64,000 bases of DNA from CAIQPV01 sp964480365 (GTDB lineage Bacteria; Pseudomonadota; Gammaproteobacteria; Burkholderiales; Gallionellaceae): assembly GCA_964480365.1 (NCBI GenBank), contig CAYZPM010000006.1, forward strand, positions 27,339-91,338, written 5' to 3'. Under the pieces are notes generated by a model, which was not told where the DNA came from, searched no databases, and saw nothing but the letters and a program-made list of their open reading frames with translations. Below, in pieces: positions 17,316 to 25,713 of this stretch (positions within the stretch are counted from its first letter, which is position 1; each line of letters starts with the position of its first letter). The position numbers were made by a program, and so were the translations under genes.

Positions 17316-18142
17316 ACGCGCGCAGAAGTGGCCCGGATTTGCTGCAAGAAAACGTCGGCGTGTTGAAAAGCCGCATGGGAACTTTCTATCCCGGCAGTCA
17401 TGTGATTTTTCGCGGTCACGACCTGCACAAAGATTTGAAGGACATGGATTGGGTCGAGCTTTACGTGTTTGGCATCACCAACCGCCGCTTCAGCAAGGAG
17501 CAATTGCGGCTGATGCATTCCATCTGGACTTACACCAGTTATCCGGATGTCCGACTTTGGAATAATCGGGTAGCGGCTTTGGCGGGAAGTTCTCGCAGTA
17601 CCGGAACATTGGGCATGGCGGCAGCCTTGGCGGTTTCAGAGGCTTCGATCTATGGCGGAGGCATCCTTACACGCACCATAGATTTTTTCGTTCGAACTCA
17701 ACGGCTTTTGGAGCGTGGGGAAGATCTCGCTGACTGTATCAACAAGGAGTTAGCAGAGCGTCGTATTATAGGCGGCTATGGTCGGCCAATAATTAATGCG
17801 GATGAACGCATCCAACCCTTGCTGGCGCTTGCCCGGAGTTTGGGTTTGGATCAGGGGCGTCATCTGCGATTGGCTTTCGCCGTGGAAAAAGAGTTGCTAG
17901 ATTCTGGCCGGTTGCACTTAAAAATGAATTACGCCGCATTAATTGCTGCACTGGGCGCAGATATTGGACTTACACCGCGTGAATTTTCTCTGCTAATGTT
18001 TCCACTATTTCTGGCCGGGATGCCGTCAGGTTTCATTGAAGCATCGGATCGCCCAGAAGGCACGTTGTATCCTGTTTCTTGTGCTGACATTTTGTACGAA
18101 GGCCAGCCTCAACGAACTTGGCGCAACTCAGGCGTGAGTTAG
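17312..18142 (+). CDS. Small citrate-synthase-like protein 2
   Basis: 276 residues starting at the ATG that overlaps the previous stop. Citrate-synthase-fold features: an N-terminal helical part, GSSRSTGTLGMAAALAVSEA, GGYGRPIINADERI (compare GFGHPLY..DPR in the family, with the catalytic His replaced by Arg), and a C-terminal KMNYAALIAALGADIGL segment. With its neighbour it forms a tandem pair of reduced, diverged citrate synthase homologues, which is unusual. A pseudo-enzyme plus enzyme heterodimer is one reading. It is the last gene of the cassette before the second leader and the TonB receptor. Confidence 0.7.
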   Translation: MNARRSGPDLLQENVGVLKSRMGTFYPGSHVIFRGHDLHKDLKDMDWVELYVFGITNRRFSKEQLRLMHSIWTYTSYPDVRLWNNRVAALAGSSRSTGTLGMAAALAVSEASIYGGGILTRTIDFFVRTQRLLERGEDLADCINKELAERRIIGGYGRPIINADERIQPLLALARSLGLDQGRHLRLAFAVEKELLDSGRLHLKMNYAALIAALGADIGLTPREFSLLMFPLFLAGMPSGFIEASDRPEGTLYPVSCADILYEGQPQRTWRNSGVS

Positions 18143-18161
18143 AAGATAGAGTTCCCAATTA

Positions 18162-18343
18162 CATACGAAAATATCAGGCCTTGCACTACCCATATAGTAT
18201 TAATGGTAAAAAAAATGAAAAAATATCTGTTTCCGGGTAATTGCGATGGTATGATTTCCAGCAACAATAACCGGCACCAGACCGGCATGCCGATCTTCAT
18301 CATCGGCTAACAATAATGAGTGTTGCTAAACATCACCGGAGGA
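18162..18343 (+). promoter_or_regulatory. Conserved structured 5' leader, copy 2 (upstream of TonB receptor)
   Basis: This is the second copy of the leader at 13681. The upstream block (from ATATCAGGCC at 18171) matches copy 1 at 33 of 42 positions. The core ACCGGCACCAGACCGGCATG is nearly identical. The hairpin GCCGAT/ATCGGC (18289-18294 with 18302-18307) carries the compensatory change relative to copy 1 and a longer loop. GGCTAACAATAATGAG follows, then a hairpin TGTT/AACA (18321-18324 with 18329-18332), then GGAGGA at 18338-18343. It probably lets one signal control both the cassette and the receptor. Could be a riboswitch, a small-RNA target or a translational operator. Confidence 0.7.
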
Positions 18344-18352
18344 GATATCGCC

Positions 18353-20389
18353 ATGCAAACAAGGAACCGCCAAGCACTTTGTACTTTTCTGGCCTTAGCC
18401 TCCATCGGCACCGCTGCCGCCCAGACCACCGAAGAAGAGTTGGCGCAGGCCTACGGCGACCAATCCACGGTCAGCATCGCCACGGGTAGCAAGCAACCCA
18501 TCTCCAAGGCACCTTCATCTGCTTCTGTCATTACCGCCGAAGATATTCAGGCCATGGGTGCCACCAGTCTTGAACAGGCGCTGGAAAGTGTGCCAGGGGT
18601 TCATGTTTCCATGAGTAATTTTGACTCAAATCCAATTTACAGTATTCGTGGCATTTACACCCAATACAGTACGCAAGTCTTGATGTTGGTCAATGGCATT
18701 CCGACCACCAATGTATTTTGGGGTACCAGCATAGTATCAGGAGGCATGCCGCTGGAGAATGTGGAGCGTATCGAAGTGATCCGGGGGCCGGGGTCGGCGC
18801 TATATGGCGCCGATGCCTTCGCCGGGGTGGTCAATGTGATCACCAAGACTGCTGCAAACATCAACGGCGCTGAATACGGCGTGCGTGGCGGCAGCTTTGA
18901 TACCAGCGATGCCTATATGCAATATGGAGGCAAGCTGGGTTCTCTGGATGCAGCTTTCTATCTCCGCGAGGGGAATACCAATGGATCACAAGCCATTCTC
19001 CAGAAGGATGCCGTAGGCAATTCTGGTCCACTTGTTACAGAAAACCGGTCGATCGATGCGCACATCGACTTATCCAAAGACGCATGGCGCTTTCGAGCGT
19101 CCTATCAGCACCGCGATCTGGGTACTGGCGCAGGTCTTGCCGGGAACCTTGATCCCAATGCGCGCGTGTCCGAATCCAGGCTGTCTATGGATATGAACTA
19201 TGATCAAGCCAACTGGGCGCAAAACTGGGATGTGTCCGGGGTGGCCGGTTATTACAACATAAGGGAAAATCAGGCTAGTCCGTTCTACACGCTCGTCCCC
19301 GCAGGAGTTATTCCCGGTTTCCCCAATGGGCTGATCGGAGACCCAGGACATGATGAGCAGCACCCCCACGGCAGCATTTCCGCTGTCTATACCGGCTTTG
19401 AGCAGCATCGGATACGCATCGGCACGGGTGCTCAGATAGATGACATGTATGCGGTGCAGGAATTCAAAAACTTCACATACATCGGTGGAGTGTTGACCCC
19501 ATTACCCGGATTGGTGGATGCGACCGGCAATCCGGCTCTGGTCTATGAGTTGCCGCACAAGCGTACCGTGGAATATGCATTTGCCCAGGACGAATGGAGC
19601 TTCGCAAAGGACTGGATGCTGACGGCTGGTGTGCGGAACGACCACTATTCTGACTTTGGTGGAACAACCAATCCCCGTCTCGCTCTGGTATGGGATGCTG
19701 CGTACAACGTCGTGGTCAAGGCCATGCACGGGACGGCTTTCCGCGCCCCTACCTTCTCCGAGCTATATGCCATTAACAATCCGGTGACTGTCGGCAATCC
19801 CAGCCTTCAACCGGAGCGCATTACTTCGGACGAGCTGGCGTTCTCCTGGCAACAGACAAACAAGTTGAAAAGTAATTTGAATTTTTTTCATTACCGCATG
19901 AGCAACATCATTCTATCCTCCACAGCCGACCCGACCTATCATAATGCGGGTGACCAGACTGGGCGTGGACTGGAATTGGAGGAGACTTATGATGCCACCG
20001 GCAATCTTCGGCTGACCGGCAATATTTCCTTGCAGCATTCCATTGATGATGCCACCGGACAGGATGCGGGTATGGCTCCACATCGACACCTGTTCGCACG
20101 GTCCGACTGGCGTTTCGCGCCGCTGTGGCAATTCGGCACCACTGTCAACTATGTGGCAGACCGGATGCGGCAACCGGGCGACCTCCGGCCCCAGATTCCC
20201 GACTACACCACAGTGGACTTGACCCTTCGGCGTGAAAAGATTGCCGGGGACTGGAATGCAACCGCCATGGTTACAAACCTTTTCGGCAGCAATGCCCTGG
20301 AACCGACCTTTGCATCATCGGGTATTACTTCCGCCGATCTGCCGCTCCCCGGACGCGCTATTTACGTCATGTTGCAGCGTAAAATTTAA
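18353..20389 (+). CDS. TonB-dependent outer-membrane receptor
   Basis: 678 residues from the ATG at 18353 (GGAGGA 9 nt upstream). Signal peptide with cleavage near ASIGTAAAQ. Plug domain: SAPSSASVITAEDIQAMGATSLEQALESVPG-like pattern, then IRGIYTQYSTQVLMLVNGIP and VERIEVIRGPGSALYGADAFAGVVNVITK, typical of siderophore/cobalamin receptors. The beta-barrel ends in an alternating aromatic strand, GRAIYVMLQRKI. It imports a ligand across the outer membrane using TonB energy. Gene order and the shared leader suggest the ligand is linked to the product of the upstream enzyme cassette or to a metal. Ligand not predictable from sequence. Confidence 0.93.
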   Translation: MQTRNRQALCTFLALASIGTAAAQTTEEELAQAYGDQSTVSIATGSKQPISKAPSSASVITAEDIQAMGATSLEQALESVPGVHVSMSNFDSNPIYSIRGIYTQYSTQVLMLVNGIPTTNVFWGTSIVSGGMPLENVERIEVIRGPGSALYGADAFAGVVNVITKTAANINGAEYGVRGGSFDTSDAYMQYGGKLGSLDAAFYLREGNTNGSQAILQKDAVGNSGPLVTENRSIDAHIDLSKDAWRFRASYQHRDLGTGAGLAGNLDPNARVSESRLSMDMNYDQANWAQNWDVSGVAGYYNIRENQASPFYTLVPAGVIPGFPNGLIGDPGHDEQHPHGSISAVYTGFEQHRIRIGTGAQIDDMYAVQEFKNFTYIGGVLTPLPGLVDATGNPALVYELPHKRTVEYAFAQDEWSFAKDWMLTAGVRNDHYSDFGGTTNPRLALVWDAAYNVVVKAMHGTAFRAPTFSELYAINNPVTVGNPSLQPERITSDELAFSWQQTNKLKSNLNFFHYRMSNIILSSTADPTYHNAGDQTGRGLELEETYDATGNLRLTGNISLQHSIDDATGQDAGMAPHRHLFARSDWRFAPLWQFGTTVNYVADRMRQPGDLRPQIPDYTTVDLTLRREKIAGDWNATAMVTNLFGSNALEPTFASSGITSADLPLPGRAIYVMLQRKI

Positions 20390-20406
20390 GCGAGTGGTTG
20401 GAACAC

Positions 20407-20426
20407 TTCTTCCGCCTGCGGAAGAA
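20407..20426. terminator. Hairpin after the TonB receptor gene (possible terminator)
   Basis: TTCTTCC (20407-20413) pairs with GGAAGAA (20420-20426) over a 6-nt loop, 17 nt after the receptor stop. No T-tract follows, so intrinsic termination is doubtful. Confidence 0.3.
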
Positions 20427-20481
20427 ATCGCAGGCGTCAATATTCACCCGAATTGTGACCATGAACCAACCCAACGCTTGT

Positions 20482-20646
20482 AATTCCATTTCCATAATAA
20501 AAGTAGAATAATCTGTAGTTCGGGCTTCGCCCGACAACCCTATCCGGCGGGCCGCACCAAAGGCAGGCAATCCACTACGCGACAAGTCGCGCGTGGAGTT
20601 GACACAGCCCGCCCTACAAAAATACTCGTTTAATTTAGAAATGGAA
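20482..20646. mobile_element. MITE-like element, copy A
   Basis: About 165 bp. The ends are AATTCCATTT and AAATGGAA in inverted orientation. Inside are AGTAGAATAATCTGTAG, a GTTCGGGCTTCGCCCGAC hairpin, CCGGCGGGC, a block ACCAAAGGCAGGCAATCCAC, and GCCCGCCCTACA. It matches copies at 48023 and 59638. No coding capacity. It lies between the convergent TonB-receptor gene and exporter operon. Confidence 0.8.
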
Positions 20647-20793
20647 AAATCTGGAGTGCGCAGGCACGACTGCGCGGTTTTGTTTGTGTAATTCACAATC
20701 TACATGCCTTGAAAAACGGCGTCATGCCGCCGCACTCCAAATCAGCAAACGACCATGGTTCATGGGTAGGGGCTATTAACGTCTGAATTTATT

Positions 20794-22296
20794 TTACCGG
20801 AGATTGATCGTGCCTTGCTGGCTATCAAGGCTGTCGCTTTGCCACCCGCCACCTAGTGCGACAAAAAGAGCGGTAGTATCTTGAAGGCGCTGAGCTTGAG
20901 CCTGGAGATAACCGAGTTTCGCCTGATGCAACTGGATGTCTGCGGCAAGCACCTGAAGGTAATTGATCGTTCCAGCTTGATAATTTATCTGCGTGAGATG
21001 CAACGATTCTTCTGAAGCTTCCACAGATAGGGATTCGGCTTGCATGGTTTCAGCATCATGTTCCAAGGCTCTCACGCTATCAGCCACTTGAGCAAAAGCG
21101 CCAAGTACGGTTTGTCGATAGAGGGCCAGGCTTTGTTGATAGGCGTCAACTGCGGCCTGTTTTCTGGAAGACAAGGTACCTCCATTAAACAGAGGCGCGG
21201 CAAGGTCAGCTCCCAAACTCCAGAAATTTGCATTGCTGCCGAAAAGCCTGTTCATTGATGAGGCGTTTTGCCCAAAAGTGCCATTCAAGGTAAAACTTGG
21301 AAACTGCGCCGCAGTGGCAACACCTATGTTGGCGCTGGCGCCATGCAGTTGCGCCTCGGCAATAAGAATATCCGGGCGCTGGCGTACCAATTCTGAAGGC
21401 AGCGATAGCGGCAATTTTCCGGGCAGGGAAAGTTCAGCCATTGAAACTTCGGAAGGCGTCCATTCTGATGGGGCATGGCCTGCAAGGGTGGAGAGGAGGT
21501 GTTCTGACTGGTCGAGCCTTTGCCGCAAAGGCGGCAGAGTGGCTTCGAGGGAAGCCAACTGGCTGCGCAGGCTGAGTACGGCTGCATAAGAAACCGTACC
21601 GGCTTGAGTTTGCTTCTCGGTAATGGCGATTTGTTCTTTCTGCAAGGCGATCAACTGTTCGGTATATTTTATTTCATCCCGGTAGGCTGCCATTGCAATG
21701 GTGGTATTGACGATGTTTCCCGACAAAGCAAGGTAGGTGCCCAGGACTGTGGAACGTTGCAGATCGACTTGGGATTGCAAACCCTCGATGGCGCGATGCT
21801 CCGCGCCGAATAGATCAAGGGGGTAGCTGATGGATGCTGAAAGTGTAATCAGGTTGAAAATGCTGCCGGGGGCGGAACTGCCGAAACTTGCCGGAGAAAA
21901 TTTTTCTCTTACTGGTTTGAGATCGGCACTGATCTGCGGGTAAAAAATTCCATAACCCGCCTGGAGAGTATCGTTACTTTGACGGAGGCTCGCCTGAGCC
22001 GCCTCCAAACTTGGGTTGTTGGCGAATCCCTCTGCAACAACCGCATCAAGCTGTTTTGAATTGAACAAATTCCACCAGTTGGCAACAGGCCCGATGCCCT
22101 GTTCGAAACGTTGGGATTGACCTTCTACCGGAACTGTTTCTGAAGGATCCTGCCCGTGATTGTAATGATCGTCTGAAGGTGCTTTGGGACGAACAAAATC
22201 CGGCCCTACGGTGCAACCGCAAAGAAGAAGCAGTGAAATTCCGCACAGAATCCACGCGCTTCGTCCATTGCTCATTTTTTGTAAGCGATGGGCCAT
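20794..22296 (-). CDS. Outer-membrane efflux lipoprotein, NodT/TolC family
   Basis: 500 residues from the ATG at 22296, one base after the adaptor stop. The signal peptide ends in a lipobox LLLCGC, so the Cys is likely lipidated; the text after it, TVGPDFVRP, is the classic NodT-family start. Two repeated OEP domains of long helices follow (AEGFANNPSLEAAQASLRQS; AVDAYQQSLALYRQTVLGAF; NYQAGTINYLQVL). It would form the trimeric exit duct of the ABC exporter encoded by the three upstream genes. Last gene of that operon. Confidence 0.9.
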   Translation of the reverse strand: MAHRLQKMSNGRSAWILCGISLLLLCGCTVGPDFVRPKAPSDDHYNHGQDPSETVPVEGQSQRFEQGIGPVANWWNLFNSKQLDAVVAEGFANNPSLEAAQASLRQSNDTLQAGYGIFYPQISADLKPVREKFSPASFGSSAPGSIFNLITLSASISYPLDLFGAEHRAIEGLQSQVDLQRSTVLGTYLALSGNIVNTTIAMAAYRDEIKYTEQLIALQKEQIAITEKQTQAGTVSYAAVLSLRSQLASLEATLPPLRQRLDQSEHLLSTLAGHAPSEWTPSEVSMAELSLPGKLPLSLPSELVRQRPDILIAEAQLHGASANIGVATAAQFPSFTLNGTFGQNASSMNRLFGSNANFWSLGADLAAPLFNGGTLSSRKQAAVDAYQQSLALYRQTVLGAFAQVADSVRALEHDAETMQAESLSVEASEESLHLTQINYQAGTINYLQVLAADIQLHQAKLGYLQAQAQRLQDTTALFVALGGGWQSDSLDSQQGTINLR

Positions 22297-22297
22297 G

Positions 22298-23269
22298 CTA
22301 TTCTTCCCCAATGTAAACATCCACCAGTTGCCCCGGATAAAGCGAAATATCCTTTGGTTTTGCAAATTTGAATATGATCGGCAAAACCCTCACATCGACT
22401 CTTTCCGTCCTTTGATTCGACAATTCAATTTTTGGCGAAACATAGGGCTGCTCCCTGACATATTCCAGTGGAACGTTGATTTCGGTACCTCTGATAAACA
22501 TTCGCGCATGCATTTGCGCTGGCTTGGGCAACCTGTGTACGAGTATTTCGTCCACATAACACCTGACCCCGATGTAGTCTTGGGAATTTCCCATCACGAT
22601 GGGTGGATCAAGACTCCCGGTATAGCTGTCATATGAGCCTTGTGAGGAAATATAGCTGCCGACAGCCGTATTGATCGACAGCGCGGTGGCATCGGACGGA
22701 GCCTTGATGACATACTTGGACAGCAGCACGTTTGATGCCTGATAAGTCTTCAACGATGCCTCATACTGTTTCTGGGTGACGGCCAAATTTTCTTTTCCGA
22801 TTTCAACTGCATTTTGTGCGGTATCCAGAGTATCTTTGCTTACCGATTTTGGATCAAGATCGTAGGATTTTTTCTGTTTGTCCAACGTATCTTGCAAGCT
22901 TTTCAGGTTTGCCTTGGCGAGTCCGATCTGCTCTTGGGCTGATTCGGCTTGGGCTTTCTGCTGATCGGTGGTCGCGCGTTGCACGACATCGTCCAGCATC
23001 AGCAGCGGTATTCCTGCTTTCACATGCTGCCCTTCCGCAATCAGTATCTTGGCGACCACCCCCGGAACTTCAGGATAAATGTTGATGTTTTCGCCGCTCG
23101 ACTGTGGGCTTTCGATTATTCCGTTAGCGTAGATTCCTTTTTCATAGGGGTTCGATGCAGGGGTGAACGCGGGCGGTTGAGCCTTGGTTTTTATCCCGTA
23201 GATATAGGCGCTAACAAAGCCGGCCAGAATGCCTATGATTGCAAGTGTGATTAACAGTTTATTTCTCAT
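22298..23269 (-). CDS. Periplasmic adaptor (HlyD/MacA-type membrane fusion protein)
   Basis: 323 residues. An N-terminal membrane anchor (LLITLAIIGILAGFVSAYIYG) is followed by a biotinyl-lipoyl half motif (IYPEVPGVVAKILIAEGQHVKAG), an alpha-helical hairpin (about 95-180) and a beta-barrel region (YIGVRCYVDEILVHRL). The start overlaps the ATPase stop by 11 nt. It bridges the inner-membrane ABC pair and the outer-membrane lipoprotein. Shorter than MacA (about 370), closer to the DevB-like adaptors found with separate DevC/DevA proteins. Confidence 0.88.
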   Translation of the reverse strand: MRNKLLITLAIIGILAGFVSAYIYGIKTKAQPPAFTPASNPYEKGIYANGIIESPQSSGENINIYPEVPGVVAKILIAEGQHVKAGIPLLMLDDVVQRATTDQQKAQAESAQEQIGLAKANLKSLQDTLDKQKKSYDLDPKSVSKDTLDTAQNAVEIGKENLAVTQKQYEASLKTYQASNVLLSKYVIKAPSDATALSINTAVGSYISSQGSYDSYTGSLDPPIVMGNSQDYIGVRCYVDEILVHRLPKPAQMHARMFIRGTEINVPLEYVREQPYVSPKIELSNQRTERVDVRVLPIIFKFAKPKDISLYPGQLVDVYIGEE

Positions 23270-23963
23270 TCAAGCCTCCCGCCTCAACACCAGTTATTCT
23301 GCCATCTTCCATTTTTAATATCCGATCTGCATACTCATAAATTCTGCTGTCATGCGTGACAATAATGATGCAGCGATTTTCATTCAGAATATTCTGTTTG
23401 ACAAACTCCACAATTTTTCTGCCCGTGTCCCCATCCAGAGAAGCGGTCGGCTCATCGAAGATTAGAATATCCGGGCTGCTGGCGATGGCTCTTGCAATCG
23501 CCACCCTCTGTTGCTCGCCTCCGCTTAATTTAACCGGCTGCAGTTGTGCTCTTTCCTTGAGTCCGACTATTTCAAGATAGTGCAAGGCAATATCCAGAGA
23601 TTTATCCCAATCGTGCTTTTTCAAGATTAGCGGGATCGCCACATTTTCTACCGTGGTCAGGCGTGGAAACAGGTGGTAATCCTGAAATACGAACCCTACC
23701 TTGTTCAATCTGAATTCGGCGATTTCATCGTTGCTTAAATTCCAAATATCCTTGTCTTCAACCAATACTGATCCTGAGTTCGGCCTGAGGATTCCCGAAA
23801 TCATGCTCAGCAACGTCGTTTTACCGCTGCCGGAAGGCCCGACGATATAAAGCATTTCCCCCAAATAAGCCTCAAAACTTACATCCTTCACCGCGATGGT
23901 TTTCGCATCCCCCTCGCCGAACCACTTGGCCAGATTGCTTGCCTTGACTGCCAGATTCGCCAC
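23259..23963 (-). CDS. ABC transporter ATPase, MacB/LolD/DevA group
   Basis: 234 residues. The GTG at 23963 follows the permease stop by one base and has AGGGG upstream; a TTG at 23993 would overlap it and is less likely. Walker A GPSGSGKTT, Q-loop FQDYHLFPRL, signature LSGGEQQRVAIARA, Walker B ILIFDEPTASLD and the switch His in IIVTHD are all present. It powers the FtsX-like permease encoded just upstream. Confidence 0.93.
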   Translation of the reverse strand: MANLAVKASNLAKWFGEGDAKTIAVKDVSFEAYLGEMLYIVGPSGSGKTTLLSMISGILRPNSGSVLVEDKDIWNLSNDEIAEFRLNKVGFVFQDYHLFPRLTTVENVAIPLILKKHDWDKSLDIALHYLEIVGLKERAQLQPVKLSGGEQQRVAIARAIASSPDILIFDEPTASLDGDTGRKIVEFVKQNILNENRCIIIVTHDSRIYEYADRILKMEDGRITGVEAGGLNEK

Positions 23964-23964
23964 G

Positions 23965-25101
23965 TTAACCCCTGAAAATATCGAAAGGTTCAATACGGAT
24001 CACTTTTCTGACACCGATATAGCTTGAAACTCCCGCGATGATAACCACCATGATAAAGGCGATCCCGAGATTCATATAGGTTATCTGAGCCGCATAATCC
24101 GGCAGCCTGAGTTTTGCCGCCATGATCATGAATGAAGCCAAACCGACGCCTAAACCATAACCAAGTAATGCGGTAAAGGTGGCCTGAAACAGGATCATGG
24201 ATATCAGTTCGCTTCCCTTTGCGCCTATCGCTTTCAGGGCGCCGAATTTCTCAAGGTTTTCGAGGATGAAGGTATAGAAAGTTTGTCCGGAGATGGATAG
24301 CCCGACGACAAAACTGATGACCGTCATTATCAACACATTGATGCCCAGGCCAGTCTGAAATTTATAGAAATTCGAAATTTTCTGCATGAACTCATCGTCT
24401 GTGAGAGCTTCGTAACCCAATTTTTGCACTTGCTCCTTGATATAGGGAATGTCGCTACTCTTTTTCGGCTCAATCAGAATAAACGAGGTGGTGAATCGGG
24501 TTGAGGGAATGTAGGTAATGGCCCTGTTGTAAGTCGTGTACAGTGTGGGAACCCCGAACAGTCCGGAAGAGTTGGCTTTTGCCAAACCGACGACGACTCC
24601 ACGGTTGTCATTGATTTCAAATTCGGTGCCGATTTTGGGATTTTCGAGTTTCCTGAACTCTGCATCTTCCACGACAATAAAAGCATTTTCTGCAAATATG
24701 TCCTCGATTTTCCCCTCGATCAACTCAGGTCTGCCAAATAAAGTGGGGTCATCCAACCCGACAACCGTCACCGATTGATAAGTGCCATCACGAAGCTTGA
24801 CCAGCGCCCCGCCCGAGTAAAGAGGAACTGCAAATTTGACGCCGTTGATGCTTCTGACAGCATCCTGTACGTAATCCGGCATGGGAATGCTGCTGGAGAC
24901 ATTATTAACCGCCGGATCCATTACCCACATTTTTGCGCCAATGTTGAGAACGGTGGAAGAAGCTCTGTTCAAAATCCCAGCGAACATGGATGTCATCATG
25001 ATCATCAAGAAGACGGCAAAAGTAATTCCGACAAGCAATGCAGCGAACTTCCCTTTGTCATTCACAAGAAGTTTAAAAGCGATTTTCAGGATTCCCTTCA
25101 C
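23965..25101 (-). CDS. ABC transporter permease, FtsX/DevC type
   Basis: 378 residues from the GTG at 25101, preceded by AGGAAGG; a TTG at 25125 is an alternative. It has one N-terminal TM helix (FAALLVGITFAVFLMIMMTSMFAG region), a large periplasmic domain (about 45-255) and three C-terminal TM helices (about 260-375). That is the four-helix topology of FtsX/MacB-type permeases that work by mechanotransmission. The substrate may be a small molecule, lipid or peptide. First gene of the exporter operon; its promoter should lie between 25102 and 25223. Confidence 0.9.
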   Translation of the reverse strand: MKGILKIAFKLLVNDKGKFAALLVGITFAVFLMIMMTSMFAGILNRASSTVLNIGAKMWVMDPAVNNVSSSIPMPDYVQDAVRSINGVKFAVPLYSGGALVKLRDGTYQSVTVVGLDDPTLFGRPELIEGKIEDIFAENAFIVVEDAEFRKLENPKIGTEFEINDNRGVVVGLAKANSSGLFGVPTLYTTYNRAITYIPSTRFTTSFILIEPKKSSDIPYIKEQVQKLGYEALTDDEFMQKISNFYKFQTGLGINVLIMTVISFVVGLSISGQTFYTFILENLEKFGALKAIGAKGSELISMILFQATFTALLGYGLGVGLASFMIMAAKLRLPDYAAQITYMNLGIAFIMVVIIAGVSSYIGVRKVIRIEPFDIFRG

Positions 25102-25138
25102 GGCTATTTCCTTCCTGAAGTCCAATACTTATTACCCT

Positions 25139-25205
25139 GAAGGCGGAGGTGGTGGGGGATAGCAAGATAGTGCAGGTGGCGCGGGCAGTTACTCCAGTTA
25201 TATGC
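25139..25205 (-). pseudogene. Relic duplicate of the 3' end of the glycine-zipper lipoprotein gene
   Basis: The segment GGCGGAGGTGGTGGGGGATA and what follows resembles the 3' end of the gene at 25714-26226 (GGCGGAGGTGGCGGGGGATA onward), with a few base changes and a small deletion. It has no start or open frame of its own. It looks like the remains of a local duplication in which the SPW-repeat gene now stands between the intact copy and the fragment. Confidence 0.5.
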
Positions 25206-25223
25206 GGGACGACACATGAGAAA

Positions 25224-25565
25224 TCACACCTTATCATCCTTCATGGCATCGTATATCTGCCAACCAGCAAGAGCGACAATTATTACGCCCACCACGATAG
25301 CATTAATCGCCGGTTCCCTCTCCGTTGCGAAACTGAGGGTATAGGGGGAAAAAATTAGCCAACTCCCCAGCAGGATATTAAAGATTTCCTGCCCTTCATC
25401 CAACAGCCTACAGGCGGAAATGAGGTTGAATATGAGAAGCACCCCTCCAAGTCCGCAAGCATTTGCCGTGGCGGCCACGTTTAGTGAATATTCCATTTCC
25501 CACGGAGAAACAACGAGCCAGCAACCCAACAGAACATTCACCCAATCCTGCCATCGTATGATCAT
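25224..25565 (-). CDS. SPW-repeat membrane protein
   Basis: 113 residues from the ATG at 25565, which has AGAGGA 8 nt upstream; a longer start at 25667 is possible. There are two SPW repeats: WVNVLLGCWLVVSPW and IFNILLGSWLIFSPY, each at the start of a pair of membrane helices (four TM segments in all). Family of unknown function; found in many bacteria as small inner-membrane proteins. Confidence 0.85.
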   Translation of the reverse strand: MIIRWQDWVNVLLGCWLVVSPWEMEYSLNVAATANACGLGGVLLIFNLISACRLLDEGQEIFNILLGSWLIFSPYTLSFATEREPAINAIVVGVIIVALAGWQIYDAMKDDKV

Positions 25566-25713
25566 TACCGGAGTCCTCTGTGTCGTCTCTTGAGCTATAT
25601 TATCATTATCTCTCTCCAGACTCTGGCGATCATTTATCGCACCTGCATAAACGAGACTTGACACCATCAATGTATCGACAGCCCCTCAACACAGGTGCGA
25701 AAATCACCCTGAA

